The notes under the pieces: generated by a model
Told to the model about the DNA's origin: nothing
The model's input: the letters and a program-made list of their open reading frames with translations, nothing else
Databases searched by the model: none
Program-made: the position numbers and the translations under genes
Shown here: in pieces, positions 58,765 through 64,000 of the stretch
Numbering within the stretch: position 1 is the first letter of the stretch
How the letters are laid out: each line of letters begins with the position of its first letter
From: Bremerella alba
Lineage (GTDB): Bacteria; Planctomycetota; Planctomycetia; Pirellulales; Pirellulaceae
Direction: 5' to 3'
Assembly (NCBI RefSeq): GCF_013618625.1
Contig: NZ_JABRWO010000012.1
Coordinates: 124,001-188,000 of the forward strand
Length of the DNA stretch: 64,000 bases

Positions 58765-59643
58765 ATGCGCAAGACTCATGCTTTTACATTGGTCGAGTTG
58801 CTCGTCGTCATTGCCATTATCGGCGTGTTGATTGCATTGCTTTTGCCGGCGGTTCAACAGGCACGCGAGGCAGCCCGCCGCATGCAGTGCACCAATGGCG
58901 AGAAGCAAATCATCCTGGCCATGCACAACTATGAATCAACTTTCAAGTTGTTTCCCACCGGCCGTCTTGGATGCGATGGTGCATGCAACCCTACCAACGG
59001 CCCTGGTACTAGTGGTTTTGTGTTACTGCTCCCCTTCTTGGAAGAGAACAACCTATACGAATTGTTTGCACCCTATGGACCTAGTTCTGGGTTCCCAGGA
59101 TCGCTCCCCGAATCGACTCTGTCGGCGCGTCCCGATGCTTTCGTTTGTGCCAGCAGCACCATGCCAGAAACAGTGACTTCCGGCAGTAAGCAATGGGCAA
59201 CCAGTTCCTACGCGTTTGTCTCGGGGCATTTTGGACCTTCACAGGGCATCGGCGCGAAAGTGAAGTGGGATAACTCAGGCATGTTTGTTTACCGCGATTC
59301 ATTCGGCGTCCAGGAGGCGGTCGATGGCCTTTCGAATGTGATGTTTGTGGGTGAAGTAATTGACGGCCATCTTTCCAATCACATCAACCGCTGGACCATC
59401 GCAGGCCGTCACCTCGATTCGCTGCGATCTACCGAAAACCCCGTGAACACGCCCGCCGGACAAGGCATCACCACGTCGCCGTACGGGGACGCACTCAACG
59501 GTGCATTTGGTAGCAGGCACCCAGGCGGAGCGAACTTTGCTTTTGGCGACGGATCGGTTCATTTCATTCCTGAAACGATCAATCTGACCGTTTACAAACT
59601 GCTTGGCCAACGGGCATCCAATAAGCCCAAAGCAATTAACTAG
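58765..59643 (+). CDS. DUF1559 pseudopilin-like protein
   Basis: A 292-residue protein with a type IV prepilin-like N-terminus: basic MRKTH, then FTLVELLVVIAIIGVLIALLLPAVQQAREAARR, including the Glu at position +5 used in pilin assembly. The DUF1559 (SBP_bac_10) domain follows: MQCTNGEKQIILAMHNYESTFKLFPTG, YVFLLPFLEENNLYEL-like block, DGLSNVMFVGEVIDGH and FGSRHPGGANFAFGDGSVHFI near the end, the standard closing motif. Dozens of copies occur per planctomycete genome; the function is unknown, possibly surface fibres or secretion. ATG at 58765 has GGGAA upstream. A small lipoprotein gene follows, the usual pairing for this family. Confidence 0.93.
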   Translation: MRKTHAFTLVELLVVIAIIGVLIALLLPAVQQAREAARRMQCTNGEKQIILAMHNYESTFKLFPTGRLGCDGACNPTNGPGTSGFVLLLPFLEENNLYELFAPYGPSSGFPGSLPESTLSARPDAFVCASSTMPETVTSGSKQWATSSYAFVSGHFGPSQGIGAKVKWDNSGMFVYRDSFGVQEAVDGLSNVMFVGEVIDGHLSNHINRWTIAGRHLDSLRSTENPVNTPAGQGITTSPYGDALNGAFGSRHPGGANFAFGDGSVHFIPETINLTVYKLLGQRASNKPKAIN

Positions 59644-59696
59644 AAACGGCAATCGTCTGAGCGTTTCATTGATAATCATTCTTCAGAGATTGCCTT

Positions 59697-60155
59697 ATGT
59701 CGAAATCCTTGTTGGTCAGCGCAGCACTCACCGCGCTGATGCTTGTTGGTTGTGGTGATGGTCGCCCTGCGGTGGTGAAGACGTCGGGGCAGGTTTTCCT
59801 TAATGGAGAACCTTTGATCTTCAAGGGGGATGGCTTCGTACAGGTGATTCCGGCCGATAATCGACCGGCAACCGGAATGATCAATCCCAGCGACGGTACC
59901 TTCACACTGACCACGTTTGACAATGATGATGGGGCCGTTCCCGGTGAACACGCGGTCACAATCCTCGTCAAGGCGCTGGGGCCTGGTGGTCAATCCGTGA
60001 ACCTGCTTCCCACGGAATATACCGAGATGGAAACGAGTGGGCTCACGGTTGTCATCGATAAGCCGACGGACTCACTCAAGATTGAACTAGAAGGAAAGAT
60101 GCGTGCTGCCCCCGACAGCACCAACGCCCTGCGGGGAGACGCTTCGGGCTTCTAA
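59697..60155 (+). CDS. Small lipoprotein paired with a DUF1559 protein
   Basis: A 152-residue lipoprotein with lipobox MLVGC (Cys at residue 19). The mature part is a single beta-sandwich resembling carboxypeptidase-regulatory or transthyretin-like domains: SGQVFLNGEPLIFKGDGFVQVIPADNRPATGMINPSDGTFTLTTFDNDDGAVPGEHAVTILVK. Such small lipoproteins almost always follow DUF1559 genes in Pirellulaceae and probably form a surface complex with them, an inference from recurrence. It is 53 bases downstream of the DUF1559 gene and its stop is three bases from the convergent asparaginase gene. Confidence 0.87.
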   Translation: MSKSLLVSAALTALMLVGCGDGRPAVVKTSGQVFLNGEPLIFKGDGFVQVIPADNRPATGMINPSDGTFTLTTFDNDDGAVPGEHAVTILVKALGPGGQSVNLLPTEYTEMETSGLTVVIDKPTDSLKIELEGKMRAAPDSTNALRGDASGF

Positions 60156-60158
60156 TGA

Positions 60159-61106
60159 TTAGTCACTAGGAAACATGGCTTCGCAGGCCTCTAGCCGAGA
60201 GCCTGCCTGGTCGGTGACGGCGATCTTCCAGTCACCACGCATACAAACCCCGGCGTGCGTTCCATCTTTGGCCAACAGATAAAGTTGCAAGTTGAAGTTA
60301 GGACGGCCCAGGGGATCTAACTCGAACGGCGGAGCGTGCTTGGCGGCGTGCTCTAAGGTTTCCATTCCGGCCTCCCTGGGCGACATCCCCTGCCCCATCA
60401 AGTGCACCGCCAGGAAGCTGCTGCAGTTGAGCAGGTTCGCCTCACCGTGCCCGACACTTCCACATGTGCCATGCTCGTTGTCGACGTACAGGCCGGCTCC
60501 GAAGATCGGCGAATCTCCAACACGACCTTTGGTTTTAAAGCAGTGTCCACTGGTCGAAGTCACACAGGCCAGGTTGCTTTGCTGATCTTGCCCTGCGGCG
60601 TGTACGGTTCCGCCGGGGTGACGATAAAAATGGGTTAAGATTCTCATAAGCTGCTCGGTCTCTTCATCCGCCGGAGCTGGCAGCCACTCTTTGTTGGACT
60701 GATAGGTCCTCTTCCACAGACGCCACAGCTTGCGTGCTTTCTCAGTTAGCAAGTCTTCCGTTGGAAAACCGCAAGCCCGAGCGAATGCATCGGCTCCTTC
60801 GCCCTGCAACATCACGCGACGCGATTCTCGCATTAGGCGGAGAGCAACCTGCGAGACATAACGCACGCCTGAAAGGCCGATAATGGAACCTCCGCGGTGC
60901 GATCGACCATCCATTACGGCGGCGTCCAAGCTGACATGCCCCTGTTCGTCGGGAAGGCCGCCATAGCCGACGGTTAGTTCGTCCGGGTCATCCTCGACCA
61001 GCCCCACTCCTTCCACGCACGCATCGATCAGCGGAAAGTTCTCTTGCAGCTTCTTCCAGGCCAACCGAGTGGCTTCCAAACCGTTGTGCGAGGCAATCAC
61101 TTTCAT
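60159..61106 (-). CDS. N4-(beta-N-acetylglucosaminyl)-L-asparaginase-like Ntn hydrolase
   Basis: A 315-residue Ntn hydrolase, which cleaves itself before a Thr that becomes the nucleophile; the Gly-Gly-Thr167-Val site (HPGGTVHAAGQD) marks the start of the beta chain. The conserved SNLACVTSTSGHCFKTKGRVGDSPIFGAGLYVDN block is characteristic. It removes the glycan-bearing Asn from glycopeptides or acts on isoaspartyl peptides. There is no signal peptide, so the activity is cytoplasmic by sequence, unlike the lysosomal homologue. Usually His/Asp stands before the nucleophile; here it is Gly. It stands alone between two convergent neighbours. Confidence 0.88.
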   Translation of the reverse strand: MKVIASHNGLEATRLAWKKLQENFPLIDACVEGVGLVEDDPDELTVGYGGLPDEQGHVSLDAAVMDGRSHRGGSIIGLSGVRYVSQVALRLMRESRRVMLQGEGADAFARACGFPTEDLLTEKARKLWRLWKRTYQSNKEWLPAPADEETEQLMRILTHFYRHPGGTVHAAGQDQQSNLACVTSTSGHCFKTKGRVGDSPIFGAGLYVDNEHGTCGSVGHGEANLLNCSSFLAVHLMGQGMSPREAGMETLEHAAKHAPPFELDPLGRPNFNLQLYLLAKDGTHAGVCMRGDWKIAVTDQAGSRLEACEAMFPSD

Positions 61107-61396
61107 GGTTTTTTGTCACCACCAGAGCGGTATAATTAATGGACTCGAAATGAACACGAACGCGTGATCTATTTTCCACGTTTCGTCAATGTTAACGGAT
61201 ATTGAATGCAGGACATCTTACCAGATGCCCTGCTTGCTGACGTTCCGCAAGGCGGTCGTTTGCAGGGATAGTTAACCTGCCAGCGAGATACGTGAACGCT
61301 CAGTACATCGTTGCTCGTTAGAATCGGGATCGTGATGCGTTTCTTGGCAAATGCGTATCATCCGATCTAGGATCGCCTTGCTCCATTGAAGGACTC

Positions 61397-62185
61397 ATGA
61401 CCAATCCATTCGACGAAAGTGATTCGCCCACGCATTTGCGAATCAACCAAAGCCCGGAAGTACTTCCTCGCCAGGCACAGTGGCTACGCGGCATCGGCGG
61501 CGTCATGGTGGGGCTTTCGCTGATTGTGGCGTTTGCTCCCCTCTTTTTCGCTGCGGACGTATCCTCTATCGAGACAACCTCGTACCTGCTTTGTCTGGTC
61601 ACGGTGCTGGTTCTCGACGGGTCGCTCGTGGCGGTGCTTATTACCTGGCGGACCGTTGCCATGTCGCGTTTGGGCGAATGGCAATTCACGATCGAAGGGT
61701 TTCAATCATCGCATTATCGCAATCTGCTGCTCGGAGGCGGAATGCACACGGTCTCGTTGTTCCTGCTGTGGATTCCCTTGCTCATGCAAGACAAACCCAA
61801 CACACCGCTGAACGGTTTTTTGCCCTTTGTGGCGATGGCCGGATTTGGCGCGTTGGCAAGTATGCCCTGGCTCGTGCAGTTTTTTCTGAATGTCAAAGGA
61901 CACGATCTTGAAGTGCACGAAGAAGGCATGATGATTGGCGGCTTCTTTCCTTGCCGCTTCAATCGCATCCGCAGCTACAACGTCTGGGAAGATGCTGCCT
62001 CGCTGGTGGTCTTCGATATCCGTGGACGCGGCCCCGTTGAAGTATTTATGCCCCCTAACGATCGAAAACTTCTGGTGGCGGAACTTCGCCGTCACGTGGG
62101 GCCGCCACAACGAGAAGGCCGCTCGGAAGACCTGTCCGATGACAACCATAAAGGACAATTCGGAAACCTATCGGTATTTCGATAG
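61397..62185 (+). CDS. Four-helix membrane protein of unknown function
   Basis: A 262-residue integral membrane protein. A hydrophilic N-terminus (1-28) is followed by four transmembrane segments (about 32-52, 63-83, 112-130 and 142-166), and then a soluble C-terminal region beginning KGHDLEVHEEGMMIGGFFPCRFNRIRSYNVWEDAASLVVFD, which resembles the PH-like domain of bacterial DUF5673/YdbT-type membrane proteins. That resemblance is weak. There is no clear family name. It runs towards the convergent methyltransferase gene, ending five bases from it. Confidence 0.72.
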   Translation: MTNPFDESDSPTHLRINQSPEVLPRQAQWLRGIGGVMVGLSLIVAFAPLFFAADVSSIETTSYLLCLVTVLVLDGSLVAVLITWRTVAMSRLGEWQFTIEGFQSSHYRNLLLGGGMHTVSLFLLWIPLLMQDKPNTPLNGFLPFVAMAGFGALASMPWLVQFFLNVKGHDLEVHEEGMMIGGFFPCRFNRIRSYNVWEDAASLVVFDIRGRGPVEVFMPPNDRKLLVAELRRHVGPPQREGRSEDLSDDNHKGQFGNLSVFR

Positions 62186-62189
62186 CCGG

Positions 62190-63413
62190 CTATCCAACGC
62201 TGGCAATGAAACACTTCAGGTATTCATTTTCCAGACAAATTGCGTTCACCGGATGATCGGGGGCTGCTCCGCGCTGTTCGAGAAGTCGCAGATCGCGGCC
62301 CGTTTTCTGCGACACGCCGAGCAGCATCATCAGAAAATCCTCGCGGCTTACATTTCCACTGCAGCTGCAAGTCACCAGGATGCCGCCAGGCCGTAGAAGT
62401 AGCGTGGCATGGCGATTGATATGGAAGTAGGCCCGCAAGGCTTCGTCGATCGTGCGGCGAGACTTCGTGAACTTAGGGGGATCAAGGATGATTGCGTCGT
62501 ACTGGTCGCCGGCATCAACGCGGGCCTTCAAGTAATCGAAACAATCGGCTTTCTCGAACGTCACGTTGCTTAGTTGGTTACGTTCCGCATTTCGTTGAGC
62601 CGCAGAAATCGCTGGACCACTTCCATCGACGCCATGCACCGAGGCTGCCCCACCATGCTTGGCGGCATTCATGGCGAAGCCCCCGCTATAGCAGAACATA
62701 TCCAGCACCTTGGCGTTTTGCGGCAAATAACTGGCAGCTACACGCCGATTGTCACGCTGGTCGAGGTAGAATCCGGTCTTCTGCCCTTGGTTCATATCGA
62801 CCTCGTACCGCAAGTCGTTTTCGACGAGCTCGATCGGTTCGCTGGGCAGTTCACCGGAAAGCAGTCGCGGTTCGACTTCCAGGCCTTCAAGCTTCAAGAC
62901 GCCTGCTTCTCCACGCAGAGAGATGCTTTTGGGTTTGAGCAGATCGGCTAGAATCGCTGCGATGCTTTCGACGCGGCGGTACATTCCCAGCGAGGTGATC
63001 TGAATCATCAGATGCCCGGCGAAGTTTTCGACAATCAGACCGCTCAGCCCATCGGCCTCGCTATAAACGAGTCGGCAGCCTGCGTCGTCGTGCAGGAGCC
63101 CCTGTTCGCGGCGCATCAAGATGGCTCGCTCCAGACGGCCACGCCAGAAGTCGTCATCTAGTGGCTGCTGCTGGTCCCACGAGTAAAGCCGTACACGCAG
63201 GTGGCTGTTGCGATTTATCAAACCGTACGCGATAAAGCGGTCTTTATCGCTGTGAAGCTGGACCACATCACCATCTTGCACCTTGCCAATGACTTTATCG
63301 ATGCCGCTGTCGCGGACCCAAGGATGCCGTCCAAAGAACGGCTGAGCCTTGCGCGGGCGAAGCTTTACAATCGGGATAGAGGACGCGGGTACATCGCTTG
63401 TTTCATCGGACAT
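62190..63413 (-). CDS. Class I SAM-dependent rRNA methyltransferase (RlmI family)
   Basis: A 407-residue enzyme: a PUA-like RNA-binding domain at the N-terminus (KLRPRKAQPFFGRHPWVRDSGI, about residues 17-38), a RlmI linker beta domain, and a Rossmann methyltransferase with the AdoMet motif VLDMFCYSGGFAMNAAKHG (about 243-261), the GVDGSGPAI strand and the DPPKFTKSRR catalytic motif. RlmI of Escherichia coli makes 5-methylcytosine at 1962 of 23S rRNA; the same target is likely but not shown. It begins seven bases after the gltX stop on the same strand, so the two share a transcript. Confidence 0.92.
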   Translation of the reverse strand: MSDETSDVPASSIPIVKLRPRKAQPFFGRHPWVRDSGIDKVIGKVQDGDVVQLHSDKDRFIAYGLINRNSHLRVRLYSWDQQQPLDDDFWRGRLERAILMRREQGLLHDDAGCRLVYSEADGLSGLIVENFAGHLMIQITSLGMYRRVESIAAILADLLKPKSISLRGEAGVLKLEGLEVEPRLLSGELPSEPIELVENDLRYEVDMNQGQKTGFYLDQRDNRRVAASYLPQNAKVLDMFCYSGGFAMNAAKHGGAASVHGVDGSGPAISAAQRNAERNQLSNVTFEKADCFDYLKARVDAGDQYDAIILDPPKFTKSRRTIDEALRAYFHINRHATLLLRPGGILVTCSCSGNVSREDFLMMLLGVSQKTGRDLRLLEQRGAAPDHPVNAICLENEYLKCFIASVG

Positions 63414-63420
63414 TGGGGGA

Positions 63421-64000
63421 CTATTCAGATTCAGAAGGAAACTTTTCCTGGGCCAATTTCAACGTCGCGTCCATACGTTTCAGACACGCCTCTTTGCCCA
63501 ATATGGCCAAGCAATCAAACATGCCAGGCCCGACCGTTTTGCCGGTCACGCTCAGGCGAACACCATGAATGATGTCGCCAATCTTAATATCCGCCTCGTC
63601 GATGAACGCGTGCATCTCTTTATCGAGATGCTCGACAGTCCAATCCGAAACATCGGAAAGATGATTGCGGAAGGTTGCCAATATGGCCTGAGCTTCGGGG
63701 CTGGAAAGCCGCTTCTTGAAGCCCTTCTCGTCCATTTCCATCTTATCGTCGGCGACATAGAAGTAATCGGCGTAGGAAAGAATGTCCCCCATCACCTTCA
63801 ATCGATCGCCACAGGCCGCGACAATCCTTTCCAACTTCTCCATCTCCCCTTCGGCGTTAGAATCAGCAACCAGGCCAGCCTTGGTCAGGTAAGGCATCAT
63901 CGCGGTGGCCTTTTCCGATACCGATAGCTTTTGCAGATGGCGATCCTGGAAAGCCCACAGCTTTTTGGCGTCGAAACTGGCCGGAGCCTTGGTGACGCGT
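63421..64000 (-). CDS. gltX: Glutamate-tRNA ligase, C-terminal part (5' end outside the window)
   Basis: The reading frame is open from 63421 to the window edge at 64000, so the gene's 5' part is missing and no start can be given. The 193 visible residues form the C-terminal anticodon-binding domain of GltX: ASFDAKKLWAFQDRHLQKLS near the edge, MMPYLTKAGL, DILSYADYFYVADDKMEMDEKGFKKRL and GDIIHGVRLSVTGKTVGPGMFDCLAILGKEACLKRM, matching the standard end of the family. The KMSK and HIGH motifs lie outside. An rlmI-type gene follows after seven bases. Confidence 0.93.
   Translation of the reverse strand, partial: RVTKAPASFDAKKLWAFQDRHLQKLSVSEKATAMMPYLTKAGLVADSNAEGEMEKLERIVAACGDRLKVMGDILSYADYFYVADDKMEMDEKGFKKRLSSPEAQAILATFRNHLSDVSDWTVEHLDKEMHAFIDEADIKIGDIIHGVRLSVTGKTVGPGMFDCLAILGKEACLKRMDATLKLAQEKFPSESE

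Noticed and set aside
1-64000. CRISPR arrays, tRNA or rRNA genes, prophage or insertion sequences
   Set aside because: Both strands were read for regularly spaced repeats, clover-leaf sequences, transposase and integrase motifs; none was convincing. A tRNAscan or ISfinder search could still find something missed by eye.

Overview
The window is a gene-dense stretch of a planctomycete chromosome, most like the Pirellulaceae (Bremerella, Blastopirellula or Rhodopirellula type). The evidence is family content rather than any marker RNA gene: a PVC-type CxxCH cytochrome with an N-terminal beta-propeller, DUF1559 proteins with prepilin-like N-termini, a DUF1080 protein, a ThuA-like secreted protein, an NPCBM-containing giant secreted protein, an exosortase-free exopolysaccharide set, a Lys/Ala-rich histone-H1-like protein and a TM/coiled-coil protein of a type I recognise only from planctomycetes. 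Base composition looks moderate (about 55% GC by eye). No rRNA, tRNA, CRISPR array, prophage or insertion sequence was recognised; the region reads as ordinary core chromosome with lineage-specific genes between housekeeping ones.

Layout. 1-6.5 kb: secreted sialate O-acetylesterase-like protein, NhaA antiporter, DUF1080 protein, a site-2-type membrane protease translationally coupled to an SGNH-like hydrolase, and the H1-like protein. 6.6-12.8 kb: Mrp/ApbC ATPase, a pair of apparently degenerate regulators (a receiver-like protein and an enhancer-binding-protein paralogue without a canonical Walker A or GAFTGA), an M20 metallopeptidase and two small lineage genes. 12.8-20.7 kb: leftward housekeeping genes ftsY, nusB, ribH, rho, coaE, polA. 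20.7-31.1 kb: a coiled-coil membrane protein, a YbjQ-like protein, then a leftward group of UbiA-type prenyltransferase, TIM-barrel isomerase-like protein, phosphodiesterase-like protein, HEAT protein and small membrane protein, followed by clpX and a small SHOCT-like membrane protein.

31.3-44.7 kb is mainly rightward: eda, a zinc-ribbon/DUF1559 protein, a secreted Ig-like protein next to holA, a lipoprotein with a BlaI-like winged-helix segment, a SolA-like flavin oxidase and a Wzz/GumC-like polysaccharide co-polymerase, then a divergent ThuA-like/PVC cytochrome pair. 44.8-55.4 kb is leftward: a WcaJ-type sugar-phosphate transferase, an AsmA-like protein, tpx, a BON protein, alaS, recA, thpR and a PfkB kinase. 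55.6-64 kb: a 1004-residue NPCBM protein with a degenerate HtrA-like tail, a DUF1559 pseudopilin-like protein and its partner lipoprotein, a glycosylasparaginase, a membrane protein, an RlmI-type methyltransferase and the C-terminal part of gltX, cut by the window edge.

Two kinds of non-coding repeats recur: a 30-35 base element built on TTCAGTTTTCAG (five loci, two of them arranged as facing arms) and GC-rich CCCCTC/GAGGGG hairpins (around 44.7, 46.4 and 48.0 kb). The observations most worth a second look are the ebo-like UbiA/TIM-barrel/phosphodiesterase group, the degenerate regulator pair, the lipoprotein carrying a DNA-binding-type fold, the pseudo-protease tail of the giant NPCBM protein, and a perfect palindrome lying over the likely recA promoter.
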